Source of the DNA: Fusicatenibacter_A intestinipullorum
GTDB taxonomy: Bacteria > Bacillota > Negativicutes > Acidaminococcales > Acidaminococcaceae
DNA: 64,000 bases
Direction of reading: 5' to 3'
Assembly (NCBI GenBank): GCA_019117495.1
Contig: DWZP01000028.1
Location: 1 to 64,000 of the forward strand
This document shows, in pieces, positions 6,960 through 15,064 of the stretch. Under the pieces are notes generated by a model, which worked only from the letters and a program-made list of their open reading frames with translations, was not told where the DNA came from and did no database searches. Position numbers and translations under genes: made by a program. The stretch's first letter is position 1. Every line of letters starts with the position of its first letter.

Positions 6960-8558
6960 TTATAATGGCGCAAAACGCTCCATAACGGCACGCGCCACAT
7001 GGTAGCCGTCAAGTGCGGCGCTCATAATGCCGCCGGCGTAACCCGCACCTTCGCCGCAGGGGTACAGCCCTTTGTGCGATACAGACTGCTTATCGCTGCC
7101 GCGGATAATGCGCAGCGGGGCGCTGGTTCTTGTTTCAACGCCCGTTAAAAGCGCGCCGCCATCGTCGAACCCGGCAAGGCGCTGCCCAAAGACTTTAATG
7201 CCGCCGCGCAGCGTAGCCGTAACGTAATCCGGCAGCACCATATTCAAATCGCACGCCGTTATGCCCGGCAGGCAGCTTGCTTTAACAAGGCTCTCTGCCG
7301 AAGGCGCCGAACCGCTTAAAAACGTTTTAAAATTCTGCGCCGGTGCGTAAAACTTTTCACCGCCGCATTTAAACGCCAGGCGTTCCCACCTGCGCTGAAA
7401 CTCCACGCCGTCCAGCGGGTTATGCCCAAAATCTTCCGGGCTTACGTTAACCACCAGGGCGCTGTTGGCAATGCCGCTGTCACGCTTGTACATACTCATG
7501 CCGTTAACAACAACGCCGCCTGTTTCGCTGGCCGCGCCAACCACCTGCCCGCCCGGGCACATGCAAAAAGAATACGCCGTGCGCGTGCTTTCAGGGTTAT
7601 GCCAGACAACGGCATAATCTGCCGCGCCGAGCTTCGGATGCCCGGCAAATTCGCCGTACTGTGCGCGGTCAATCAATTCCTGCGGGTGTTCAATGCGCAC
7701 GCCGATGGCAAAAGCCTTAGCTTCGGCAGCAATTTTATTTTCTGCCAGCATGGCATAAGTGTCACGGGCGCTGTGCCCACACGCCAAAATAACCGACGGT
7801 GCGTAAATTTTTTCGCCGGTCTGCGTTATCACGCCTTTTACTGTGTTATCTTCAATAATAAAACCGGCCGCGCGCGTATTAAAGCGTATTTCGCCGCCCA
7901 GGTTTACTATCATTTTGTTTAAACCGGCAACCATGGCGCGCAGCCTGTCCGTGCCAACGTGGGGCTTTTGCTCCCACAGTATTTCTTCCGGCGCACCGGC
8001 CTCTACAAACAGTTTTAAAATATCGTTCATCACAGGGTCGTTAACGCGCGTGGTCAGCTTGCCGTCGCTGAACGTTCCCGCTCCGCCTTCGCCAAACTGC
8101 ACATTACTTTCGGGGTCAAACTCGCCCTTTTTCCAAAAACGCTGAACGTCATCCACACGTTCGGCTATTTTTTTGCCGCGTTCCAGTAAAAGCGGCCTGT
8201 AACCGTAACGCGCAAGTTCAAGCGCAGCCACAAGCCCCGCCGGGCCCGCGCCGATAACGACAGGGCGCTCCTGCATTTTTTCCGTACCAAACACCGGCTG
8301 CGGTACCGGTTCCTCCTTAAAGCGCGTTACATCCTTATCGCGCAGAAGGCGGTTTACAAGGCGCGCCGGTGCGTCAATATCCGCCAGCACGTGGTAATTT
8401 ATAACTATATTGCTTTTACGGCGGGCGTCAACGGCCCGCCGCAGTACCCTTATGCTGCCAATATCCTGTTTTTTTACTCCAAGCCTGCGGGCAGAGGCCT
8501 CACGCAGCGAAGCCTCGCTCACAAGCGGAATTCTTACATTATTTATTCTTAGAAGCAT
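6960..8558 (-). CDS. FAD-dependent dehydrogenase (COG2509 family)
   Basis: This 532-residue flavoprotein has a Rossmann FAD motif VIGAGPAGLVAALELARYG at about residues 100-118 after an N-terminal region beginning MLLRINNVRIPL. Later come FGEGGAGTFSDGKLTTR and a C-terminal FAD segment GLYPCGEGAGYAGGIMSAALDG. These are features of the conserved but poorly characterised 'NAD(FAD)-utilizing dehydrogenase' family. The substrate is unknown. It sits between cdaR and glmM on the same strand, 13 bases after cdaR with its own ribosome site (AGGAGAGG), so it is probably in one transcript with the c-di-AMP genes. A functional link to them is only suggested by position. Confidence 0.9.
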   Translation of the reverse strand: MLLRINNVRIPLVSEASLREASARRLGVKKQDIGSIRVLRRAVDARRKSNIVINYHVLADIDAPARLVNRLLRDKDVTRFKEEPVPQPVFGTEKMQERPVVIGAGPAGLVAALELARYGYRPLLLERGKKIAERVDDVQRFWKKGEFDPESNVQFGEGGAGTFSDGKLTTRVNDPVMNDILKLFVEAGAPEEILWEQKPHVGTDRLRAMVAGLNKMIVNLGGEIRFNTRAAGFIIEDNTVKGVITQTGEKIYAPSVILACGHSARDTYAMLAENKIAAEAKAFAIGVRIEHPQELIDRAQYGEFAGHPKLGAADYAVVWHNPESTRTAYSFCMCPGGQVVGAASETGGVVVNGMSMYKRDSGIANSALVVNVSPEDFGHNPLDGVEFQRRWERLAFKCGGEKFYAPAQNFKTFLSGSAPSAESLVKASCLPGITACDLNMVLPDYVTATLRGGIKVFGQRLAGFDDGGALLTGVETRTSAPLRIIRGSDKQSVSHKGLYPCGEGAGYAGGIMSAALDGYHVARAVMERFAPL

Positions 8559-8570
8559 TTACCTCTCCTG

Positions 8571-9485
8571 TTAATCTTCGGTTATAAACCTTACCGTAAC
8601 TGTTTTTGTTTCGCACATTACCCTTTCAGGCAGTTCCAGTTCCACATCAATCGTACTGTCGGAGCGCAGCTGGCTTAAATCAACATTTTTGGTGTGCAGC
8701 GCAACAATGCTGTGTACCAGCGAAGGTTCCGCCAGAATATTAACTTTTTCGGGCACACATTCAGCCTTTTCAAGCTTTTTGCCGTCGGCAAATTCGCCGC
8801 TCGTGCTTACAATAACAGGTATCTGCGCAGTTATCATCTGGCGCACCAGCGTAGCATTAATTTTTGCATCGGCAGGCTCAATGGCCAAATCGTGCATCTC
8901 GGCGCCGGTATCGCTTATTGCTACTAAATGGCTGTCAATTTCAAAATCACGCTGTTTGTCGCTTACGTCAACAGGGGCAACAACCCTTACCATAGCGTCA
9001 AGGCGGTGCCCTGCGCCGCGTACCTGCACCGTCTGCGGCGAAACATCCTGCTTGCTGAGTGCGTAATCGTTGGCAGGCAGGCCTATAACAACGGTTTCAA
9101 CCGGCATGGTGCGTTCGCTTATTTTATCAAGATAAACGTAAATATTATTCGGGTAAACTTCTACAACCTGCCCTTCCGGGAACTGGGCATGCACCGGCAG
9201 ATACTGCTGCCCCACGTCGCGCCCGTCGCAGTCGATATAGGCAATAACTTCTTTTTCCGTTACGCCGCCCAAAAGGCTGCGCTGGCCGCTTACCTTAACT
9301 TTAATGTTATCGGGCGCATTAAGCACAACCATGTTTTCGGCAACATTGCGCTGCTGCAGCTTAACCACAAAATCGCGTTCAATTACCGGGTTCTGCTCGC
9401 TCATAACATACAGCCACAATCCGCAGGCCACTATCAGGGTGACGATACGCGGAATTAAATTCTCACGTTCAAAAAACTGCTTCAC
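8571..9485 (-). CDS. cdaR: CdaR, YbbR-domain regulator of diadenylate cyclase
   Basis: This 304-residue membrane-anchored protein has one N-terminal transmembrane helix (IVTLIVACGLWLYVM, about residues 15-29). The outside part carries repeated YbbR domains, recognisable from recurring 'VxVxG...V' segments such as IKVKVSGQRSLL, TVQVRGAGHRL and VNILAEPSLV. In Firmicutes, CdaR binds and modulates the cyclase CdaA. It overlaps cdaA by 4 bases, a sign of translational coupling. Confidence 0.92.
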   Translation of the reverse strand: MKQFFERENLIPRIVTLIVACGLWLYVMSEQNPVIERDFVVKLQQRNVAENMVVLNAPDNIKVKVSGQRSLLGGVTEKEVIAYIDCDGRDVGQQYLPVHAQFPEGQVVEVYPNNIYVYLDKISERTMPVETVVIGLPANDYALSKQDVSPQTVQVRGAGHRLDAMVRVVAPVDVSDKQRDFEIDSHLVAISDTGAEMHDLAIEPADAKINATLVRQMITAQIPVIVSTSGEFADGKKLEKAECVPEKVNILAEPSLVHSIVALHTKNVDLSQLRSDSTIDVELELPERVMCETKTVTVRFITED

Positions 9486-10324
9486 TTTTTGTCACCTCTT
9501 AAATCACGGATTTTTTCACGGAGCATCTGTTTAAAATCGGCTTTGGGCCGTGTAATGGAAGCCTTTAAAAACTCTTTTACGTCGTCGGCCGTTAAATAAC
9601 GCTGCAAAGTGCCGTTGCGCGCCAGCGAGATGGTGCCGGTTTCTTCGCTTACAACAAGAATTACCGCGTCGGACTGTTCGGAGATGCCAAGCGCTGCCCT
9701 GTGGCGCGTGCCGAGCTCCTGGCTGAGATTGCGCATTTCCGTCAGCGGCAAAAGGCAGCTTGCGGCAGCAATGCGGTTGCCGCGGATAATTACCGCGCCG
9801 TCATGCAGCGGGGTATCTTTTTCAAAAATATTTAAAAGCAGGCTGTCGCTGATAAGGCCGTCAATGGCAACGCCGGTTTCAATGCGTTCTTCAAGCCCTA
9901 TCTCGCGTTCAATAACAATCAGCGCGCCTATTTTGCGGCGGCCCATTACAATGGCGGCCGAAGTGATGGAGTTAACCATTTCGTCCACTTCGTACTCGTC
10001 AAGCTCGCCGTGCTTGCGGAAAAGCCTGCCGCGGCCAATCTGCTCCAGCGCGCGGCGCAGCTCCGGCTGAAAAACTATCGGCAGTGCAACAATAAGCACC
10101 GTCATGCTTTTCTCCAGCACCCAGCTGATAACATGCAGATTAAGCCAGCGGCTTATAAACATAATGGCGCCCAAAGTTAAAAGGCCCTTTACAAGCACCG
10201 CGGCTCTTGTGTTTTTCAGCATTAAGTATATTCTGAAAAGAAAATACGCCACCACCAAAATATCTATAACATCAAGGATGCCGATGGTTTTGATGAGGCT
10301 GTTAATATTAGTCAGCAAAAACAT
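9482..10324 (-). CDS. cdaA: Diadenylate cyclase CdaA (DisA_N domain)
   Basis: CdaA condenses two ATP into c-di-AMP at the membrane. Three hydrophobic N-terminal helices precede the DisA_N domain, which shows the catalytic motifs DGA (TPLHDGAVIIRG) and RHR (GTRHRAALGISEQSDA). I chose the ATG at 10324, giving about 280 residues, close to the family length. A longer frame begins with TTG at 10372, but that codon lies next to a TATAAT (about 10359-10364) that looks like the gene's own -10 box. The ribosome site at the chosen start is weak. It is the first gene of the cdaA-cdaR-FAD protein-glmM unit. Confidence 0.93.
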   Translation of the reverse strand: MFLLTNINSLIKTIGILDVIDILVVAYFLFRIYLMLKNTRAAVLVKGLLTLGAIMFISRWLNLHVISWVLEKSMTVLIVALPIVFQPELRRALEQIGRGRLFRKHGELDEYEVDEMVNSITSAAIVMGRRKIGALIVIEREIGLEERIETGVAIDGLISDSLLLNIFEKDTPLHDGAVIIRGNRIAAASCLLPLTEMRNLSQELGTRHRAALGISEQSDAVILVVSEETGTISLARNGTLQRYLTADDVKEFLKASITRPKADFKQMLREKIRDLRGDKK

Positions 10325-10464
10325 CACCCATTTCTTAAATACTGCTACATTAGTTATTATATCAAACTGCAAGTTTATATTCTATGCCCGCGGCATATAT
10401 TTTTAAATTTTTTCGCAAAGCTGAAATTTTTCTGCCGCACAGTGCATAAACGGGCTTTACAAAC

Positions 10465-10493
10465 TTGCCATTTGCCGCAAAATACATTAAAAT
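10465..10493 (+). promoter_or_regulatory. Promoter of the uracil permease gene
   Basis: Plus strand: -35 TTGCCA (10465-10470), 17-bp spacer, -10 TAAAAT (10488-10493), with a start near 10500 and a leader of only about 28 bases. No PyrR-type attenuator is visible. Confidence 0.75.
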
Positions 10494-10528
10494 ATTACAG
10501 GCTATAAAATAGAAAAGAGGTTATGTGC

Positions 10529-11779
10529 ATGGAAAGAAAAATTATCCAAGTTGAAGAACGTCCGCCCCTTGCGCTGAACATTCCGCTCAGCATACAGCAT
10601 TTGTTTGCCATGTTCGGCTCAACGGTGCTCGTTCCGTTTTTGTTTAACGTAAGCCCTACAACCTGCCTGTTTATGAACGGTATCGGCACGCTGCTGTATC
10701 TGTTCATCACCAAAGGCCGCATCCCTTCCTATCTCGGTTCCAGCTTTGCTTTTATTTCCCCTGTTCTGGCAATTATGGCAACAAGCAGCTACCATGATGC
10801 GCAGTCCGGCTTTATTGTGTTCGGTATTATTTTCATTTTGTTTTCCGCACTTATTAAAGCTACCGGCACCGGCTGGATTGACGTTATCTTCCCTCCCGCG
10901 TGCATGGGCGCCATTATTGCGGTTATCGGCCTTGAACTTGCGCCGACCGCTGCTTCCATGGCCGGGCTGACGGGCGAAAACATTAATCCCGACCACATTA
11001 TTGTTTCTATGTTTACCCTTTGCGTTACCATTATCGGTTCCGTCGCTTTCCGCGGATTCCTTGCCATTATACCGGTACTGTTCGGCGTTATCTGCGGCTA
11101 CATTCTGGCACTGTTCATGGGCCTTGTTGATTTAACCCCCGTTATTAACGCACCGTGGTTCCAGCTTCCGCACTTTTACAGCCCCGTATTTAATCTGGAT
11201 GCCATTTTGATTATCGCCCCTGCGGCACTGGTTGTACTGGCAGAGCATATCGGCCATCTGGTTGTTACAGGCAATATTGTTGACCGCAACCTCATTAAAG
11301 ACCCGGGCCTTTCCCGTTCTCTCTTTGCAGACGGCTGCTCCAACATTTTATCCGGCTTCTTCGGTGCAACGCCTAACACCACCTACGGCGAAAACATCGG
11401 CGTTATGGCCATTACCAAGGTTTACAGCGTATGGGTTATCGGCGGTGCTGCAGTATTTGCCATTCTGCTTTCCTTCATCGGCAAGCTCTCCGAGCTGATT
11501 CACAGCATTCCCGTACCGGTTATGGGCGGCGTGTGCATCCTGCTGTTCGGCGTTATTGCGGCCAGCGGCCTGCGCGTACTGGTAGAAAGCAAGGTTGATT
11601 ACAGCAAATCTTCCAATCTTGTTATGACTGCCGTTATTATGATTATCGGCCTGTCCGGCGCCAAACTTACCTTCGGCACCATCAGCGTACAGGGCATGGT
11701 TCTGGCAACATTGGTTGCAATCCTGCTCAGCGTTACCTTTAAAATTCTCGACCGCCTCGGATTTTTGAACCATATTTAA
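10529..11779 (+). CDS. uraA: Uracil permease-like NCS2 transporter
   Basis: This is a polytopic nucleobase:cation symporter of the NCS2 family, about 416 residues. QHLFAMFGSTVLVPFL near the N-terminus and PNTTYGENIGVMAITKV about two thirds along are hallmark segments of UraA/PyrP uracil permeases. The glutamate of AEHIGHLVV and that of YGENIG match the substrate-site glutamates of the family. About 12-14 hydrophobic helices are visible. I chose the second ATG because AGAGG lies 9 bases before it and only 2 before the first ATG (10523). It is one of the few plus-strand genes here and stands alone. Xanthine or another base cannot be excluded as substrate. Confidence 0.9.
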   Translation: MERKIIQVEERPPLALNIPLSIQHLFAMFGSTVLVPFLFNVSPTTCLFMNGIGTLLYLFITKGRIPSYLGSSFAFISPVLAIMATSSYHDAQSGFIVFGIIFILFSALIKATGTGWIDVIFPPACMGAIIAVIGLELAPTAASMAGLTGENINPDHIIVSMFTLCVTIIGSVAFRGFLAIIPVLFGVICGYILALFMGLVDLTPVINAPWFQLPHFYSPVFNLDAILIIAPAALVVLAEHIGHLVVTGNIVDRNLIKDPGLSRSLFADGCSNILSGFFGATPNTTYGENIGVMAITKVYSVWVIGGAAVFAILLSFIGKLSELIHSIPVPVMGGVCILLFGVIAASGLRVLVESKVDYSKSSNLVMTAVIMIIGLSGAKLTFGTISVQGMVLATLVAILLSVTFKILDRLGFLNHI

Positions 11780-11789
11780 TACACAGAAT

Positions 11790-11817
11790 TTGACTTTAAT
11801 GCCATATTTGCTATAAT
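11790..11817 (+). promoter_or_regulatory. Promoter of antisense RNA 1
   Basis: Plus strand: -35 TTGACT (11790-11795), 16-bp spacer, -10 TATAAT (11812-11817). The -10 region TTTGCTATAATAATTATAG is identical to the one at 49640 in the second copy of this locus. It starts 11 bases after the permease stop. Confidence 0.8.
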
Positions 11818-11823
11818 AATTAT

Positions 11824-11925
11824 AGAAAAACAAACGGCTGCCGATAGACGGTCAGCCGCAAATTAGTAGATTATTAAAGAAATAATCGCCCAAGTTTGTC
11901 AGGCTGCGGGCGGTTATTTCTGTTT
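11824..11925 (+). ncRNA. Predicted antisense RNA (antitoxin candidate) of locus 1
   Basis: A short transcript of about 100 nt is predicted between the promoter above and a terminator stem GAAATAATCGCCC/GGGCGGTTATTTC (11879-11920) followed by TGTTT. Near its 5' end a hairpin GGCTGCCG/CGGTCAGCC (11836-11857) is shared exactly with the second locus. The RNA runs convergently into the minus-strand peptide gene and covers its stop codon and 3' end. On the opposite strand the 5' hairpin is followed by GTTTGTTTTTC, so it can also end the peptide mRNA. In that case the whole antisense RNA is complementary to the mRNA tail, as in TxpA/RatA-type systems. Confidence 0.65.
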
Positions 11926-12012
11926 ATTGGAGAAATCTTTTCCCAAGGAGTATCCAAGGGTAAAAACTGCTATTGTATAACCTACAATGGCTATAAACGA
12001 CAGAATATCCAC
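11914..12012 (-). CDS. Small hydrophobic peptide, type I toxin candidate (copy 1)
   Basis: This is a 32-codon frame starting with GTG at 12012 and preceded by a strong ribosome site GGGAGGAG. The peptide is MDILSFIAIVGYTIAVFTLG followed by YSLGKDFSNKQK: one membrane-spanning helix and a positively charged tail. It matches the peptide encoded at 49754-49849 (GYTI-VF--GY-LGKD conserved). The stop codon lies inside the terminator stem of the convergent antisense RNA. The long leader can hide the ribosome site. This is the classic make-up of a type I toxin, but I cannot tie it to a named family; holin-like or small regulatory membrane peptides are alternatives. Confidence 0.7.
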   Translation of the reverse strand: MDILSFIAIVGYTIAVFTLGYSLGKDFSNKQK

Positions 12013-12022
12013 GTTTACTCCT

Positions 12023-12101
12023 CCCTTCGCCGGAAATTTCAATCTACAAAAACAAATTGATTTCTATATAAACGAAGGGTCACAGTCCCTTCAGAGAAGG
12101 G
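12023..12101 (-). promoter_or_regulatory. Structured leader hiding the ribosome site of peptide 1
   Basis: In the mRNA, CCCUUCG (12079-12073) can pair with CGAAGGG (12029-12023), which overlaps the ribosome site GGGAGGAG. A separate hairpin CCCTTC/GAAGGG lies at 12087-12101. In the second locus both helices are kept with different bases (CCCUCC/GGAGGG and CCCTC/GAGGG), that is, compensatory change. This supports a real RNA structure. Confidence 0.65.
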
Positions 12102-12139
12102 CTAACCGCCTACCGTTATGGCAGCACATTTGCCTGCTT

Positions 12140-12168
12140 ATTTTAACAGATAAATATAAAACTGTAAA
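12140..12168 (-). promoter_or_regulatory. Promoter of peptide 1 mRNA
   Basis: Reverse strand: -35 TTTACA (12163-12168), 17-bp spacer, -10 TAAAAT preceded by TG (12140-12145). The start near 12133 gives a leader of about 120 bases. The same promoter occurs at 49963-49991. Confidence 0.75.
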
Positions 12169-12280
12169 GAAATATATTTTATGTAATTTTGCTTATGTCA
12201 ATCACTTTTGCCCGTACTGCGGGTACCGGTTAAACACAAGCGCAAGCATTAATTTAACTGCCAAACTACTCAATAAAGCA

Positions 12281-12314
12281 CAAAAGCGGCGGCATCAGCC
12301 GTCGCTTTTGTTTT
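12281..12314. terminator. Hairpin terminator between peptide locus 1 and the GT2 gene
   Basis: The stem CAAAAGCGGCGGC/GCCGTCGCTTTTG is followed by TTTTGCG on the plus strand. The G-T pair favours the plus strand, but it may also stop GT2 transcripts from the minus strand. A second short hairpin AACGCCC/GGGCGTT lies at about 12336-12356. I see no gene between 12170 and 12356. Confidence 0.55.
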
Positions 12315-12356
12315 GCGTATCGTATTCTTTTTTAACGCCCTCAGGCGGGGCGTTTA

Positions 12357-13637
12357 CTACTTTTTTGGGAATACCACCTGTTTAGGTCCGAATTCTGCAT
12401 TTTTAGGCACCAGCACTTCATCAAATTTGATGTTGCGGGTATGCAGCGTATGGCTCCATTCATGGTCATGCCTGTGCAGGAAACCGATAAACGAAATGGG
12501 AATCCAGCTGTAAATAAACAGCGGGTACAGCAGAAGATACAGCCACGATTTAAACGAAGCGCGTATTTTCCAAAGTACAATTACCGGGAACACATACTGC
12601 CCGATACCAATCAGCGTCCATACCTCAACCGGCAGAATGGAATAAAGCACGTTTGTATAGAACGGATAGTACATATAAATATAGCTGCAAATTACATAAA
12701 AGGTAGAAAGCAGCAAAAAGTACGGCTGGAACAAATGCAGGATGCCGTCCAGCATAATCGGGTTGCGCTCTTTAATGCCTTTTTTAAACAGCTTGCCGAT
12801 ATAGCGGCTGCCTACGTCAAACTGGCCCTGCGCCCAGCGTTTGCGCTGATTCCAGGACTGCATGAAGGTCAGCGGCTTTTCATCGTAAACAATAGCGTCA
12901 TGCGCCCAGGTTGTCGGTATGCCCTCCAGAATCGCCTTCATGGTAAATTCCATATCTTCCGTCAGGCAGGTTGCGCCCCAGCCATAGCGGCGCAGAATAT
13001 CGGTGGAAATGCACATGCCCGTGCCGCCGAGGCAGCTGGACAGGCCGATATTGTATTTTGCCAGATGGTATACATGGTTAATAACCCAGAAAGCAATCGA
13101 GAAAGTACCGGAAATCCAGGTATCGTTAGGATTTTTAGAATCAAGGTAACCCTGAATAAGGCGCTCGCCGTTGCAGAGGCGGCTGTTCATTTCCTTTAAA
13201 AAGTCGGGGTGTACGAGGTTATCGGCGTCAAAAACGCACACGGCATCATACTGACGTTCCATTTTGAACAGACGGTTAAACATCCAGTCCATGGCATAGC
13301 CTTTGCCCTTTTCGGTGTCATTAAAACGCTCATGCACCTGTGCACCGGCTTTGCGTGCCACTTCGGCAGTTTTGTCGGTGCAGTTGTCGGCAACAACAAA
13401 AATATCATACAGTTTGTCAGAGTAATTCAGCAAATGCAGGTTTTCTACCAAAGCGCCTATAACGCGTTCTTCGTTATGCGCGCAGACAACCATGGCAAAA
13501 GTATGCTTTTCTTCATAAACCTTTTTGTCTTTTTTGCGGTAAACCAGCCCGAAGAACGAAAGCGTAAAATAATAAATGGTAAAAAATACGATTAACAGCT
13601 GGAGAGGAATCATTATTATATCAAAATACGTTGTCAT
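12357..13637 (-). CDS. Membrane glycosyltransferase, family GT2
   Basis: This 426-residue processive-type GT2 enzyme has an N-terminal membrane helix (about 10-33) and a GT-A domain with VVCAHNEERVIGALVENL, the metal-binding FDADNLV, the catalytic TEDMEF, and the QRKRW motif in SWNQRKRWAQGQ. Several C-terminal helices (about 300-390) follow. Cellulose/hyaluronan-synthase-like enzymes share this layout. The acceptor and sugar are unknown. It follows psd and pssA on the same strand (25 bases after pssA, with GAGGAG before the ATG), which suggests a role in glycolipid or surface-polymer assembly at the membrane. That link is positional only. Confidence 0.9.
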   Translation of the reverse strand: MTTYFDIIMIPLQLLIVFFTIYYFTLSFFGLVYRKKDKKVYEEKHTFAMVVCAHNEERVIGALVENLHLLNYSDKLYDIFVVADNCTDKTAEVARKAGAQVHERFNDTEKGKGYAMDWMFNRLFKMERQYDAVCVFDADNLVHPDFLKEMNSRLCNGERLIQGYLDSKNPNDTWISGTFSIAFWVINHVYHLAKYNIGLSSCLGGTGMCISTDILRRYGWGATCLTEDMEFTMKAILEGIPTTWAHDAIVYDEKPLTFMQSWNQRKRWAQGQFDVGSRYIGKLFKKGIKERNPIMLDGILHLFQPYFLLLSTFYVICSYIYMYYPFYTNVLYSILPVEVWTLIGIGQYVFPVIVLWKIRASFKSWLYLLLYPLFIYSWIPISFIGFLHRHDHEWSHTLHTRNIKFDEVLVPKNAEFGPKQVVFPKK

Positions 13638-13661
13638 AAAAGGCTCCTCGCTTCACACTAA

Positions 13662-14339
13662 TCACTGCTTATGCAGTGCTTTAACATAAACCGCATTGAT
13701 GATGCCGATAAGCGTATAGGTAAACATAATTACAAACGGCCAGCCTTCCGGGCGCAGGTAAAAAATGTACGCGCCAATGGCAAGCCCGATAATAACGGGA
13801 ACTTTAAAAAGCGGGTTGCCCTTGCCCTTAAAATCCGGATAACGGATGGTGCTGTACAAAATGCAGCCGATAACAAAGGTCAGTACGGCAACATAGCTCT
13901 GCGGCACGTCATAGCCGGAAAGCACGAACGCAGCCAGAACGCAGGCACCGCCGGGAATAGGCATGCCCTGAAAATAACCGTGGATAACATCGGCATTAAT
14001 GTTAAAACGCGCCAGGCGCAAAGCGCCCCATACCGGAAACAGCGCAGCAATAAGCTGGCCCCAGATGCCGAAATCGGTCATGCCGTAATAGTACATCATT
14101 ACGGCCGGCGCAACGCCGAACGAACAAACATCGCAAAGAGAATCCATCTCGACGCCGAACTTGCCTGCCACGCCGAGCGCCCTTGCCGCACGCCCGTCGC
14201 AGGCATCAACGGCAACAGCCAGAATAATGTATATTGCCGCCCATTCAAAATTGCCGGCAACAGATTCAAAAATAGAAAGAACGCCTAAAATCAAGTTAGT
14301 ACCGCTGATACTGTTAGGTATTATACGACGGTATTCCAT
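13662..14339 (-). CDS. pssA: CDP-diacylglycerol--serine O-phosphatidyltransferase
   Basis: PssA makes phosphatidylserine from CDP-diacylglycerol and serine. The 225-residue protein is mostly membrane helices. The CDP-alcohol motif DGRAARALG...GKFGVEMDSLCD (about residues 48-74) has both conserved aspartate pairs. It overlaps the stop of psd by one base (TGATG), so the two consecutive enzymes of phosphatidylethanolamine synthesis are translationally coupled. Confidence 0.96.
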   Translation of the reverse strand: MEYRRIIPNSISGTNLILGVLSIFESVAGNFEWAAIYIILAVAVDACDGRAARALGVAGKFGVEMDSLCDVCSFGVAPAVMMYYYGMTDFGIWGQLIAALFPVWGALRLARFNINADVIHGYFQGMPIPGGACVLAAFVLSGYDVPQSYVAVLTFVIGCILYSTIRYPDFKGKGNPLFKVPVIIGLAIGAYIFYLRPEGWPFVIMFTYTLIGIINAVYVKALHKQ

Positions 14340-14968
14340 CAGTCCATGACCCTCCCGATTATGGATTTACCGCCGGTGACGGCATCTCCTTTTTTTACAA
14401 GTATTTCTACATTTTTTGGCAGCACAAGCTCGGTGCTGGAGCCAAATTTAATCATGCCGTAGCACTCGCCCTGCGCAAGGTTATGCCCCAGCGTAACCCA
14501 CGACACAATGCGGCGTGCCAGAAGGCCTGCCACCTGAATGACAAGCACTTTCATCTTATCGTTTTCCACGCCAATGGCATGGCGTTCGTTTTCAAACGAA
14601 GCGTTTTTTTCGTATGCCGGCACAAACTGCCCGCAGGTATAACGCTGATATTTAATTTCGCCGCTGACGGGGCTGCGGTTAACATGTACGTTAAAAACAG
14701 AAAGGAAAATCGTTACCTTAACGGCTTCTTCATTAAGATATTCTTCGTCGTAAAAATCCTCCACGCCCATTACCGTTCCGTCTGCCGGAGAATAAATTAC
14801 CGAAGTGTCCTGCTCCGTAACGCGTTTTGGATTGCGGAAAAAATACGCAAAATATGCCGTAAGAACCAGGAAGGGAATGCACCAAATGATGCCCGCGCCA
14901 TACCATACCGCAAGCGCCACTGCCAGGCTGCCGAGTATGAACGGGTAACCATCTTTTACTATCGTCAT
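14339..14968 (-). CDS. psd: Phosphatidylserine decarboxylase proenzyme
   Basis: Psd decarboxylates phosphatidylserine to phosphatidylethanolamine and self-cleaves to form its pyruvoyl cofactor. The 209-residue protein is of the short type. Two hydrophobic segments at the N-terminus anchor it, YSPADGTVMGVED and FLSVFNVHVNRSPVSG are conserved, and the cleavage site is FGSS in MIKFGSSTELVLP (about residues 174-186). Cleavage before the serine would leave a small alpha chain. It is the first gene of psd-pssA-GT2 and follows a terminator. Confidence 0.95.
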   Translation of the reverse strand: MTIVKDGYPFILGSLAVALAVWYGAGIIWCIPFLVLTAYFAYFFRNPKRVTEQDTSVIYSPADGTVMGVEDFYDEEYLNEEAVKVTIFLSVFNVHVNRSPVSGEIKYQRYTCGQFVPAYEKNASFENERHAIGVENDKMKVLVIQVAGLLARRIVSWVTLGHNLAQGECYGMIKFGSSTELVLPKNVEILVKKGDAVTGGKSIIGRVMD

Positions 14969-14991
14969 TGCTGCTCCTTTCTATTCATCTG

Positions 14992-15033
14992 CAAAAAAAT
15001 AATATGATGAACTCATTTATTCATCATATTATT
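14992..15033 (-). terminator. Terminator after the WecG/TagA-type gene
   Basis: A perfect 14-bp stem AATAATATGATGAA/TTCATCATATTATT is followed by TTTTTGC on the reverse strand. It separates the prfC-wecG unit from psd, whose start lies about 25 bases further on. Confidence 0.85.
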
Positions 15034-15064
15034 ATAGTATAGGTATTTCCTTTTGTCTACCAAA

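Noticed and set aside
11987..12385. A 132-codon plus-strand frame across the first peptide locus
   Set aside because: It runs antisense to the peptide leader and its promoter, has no ribosome site, and does not correspond to the similar sequence at 49.9 kb, where the frame is broken.
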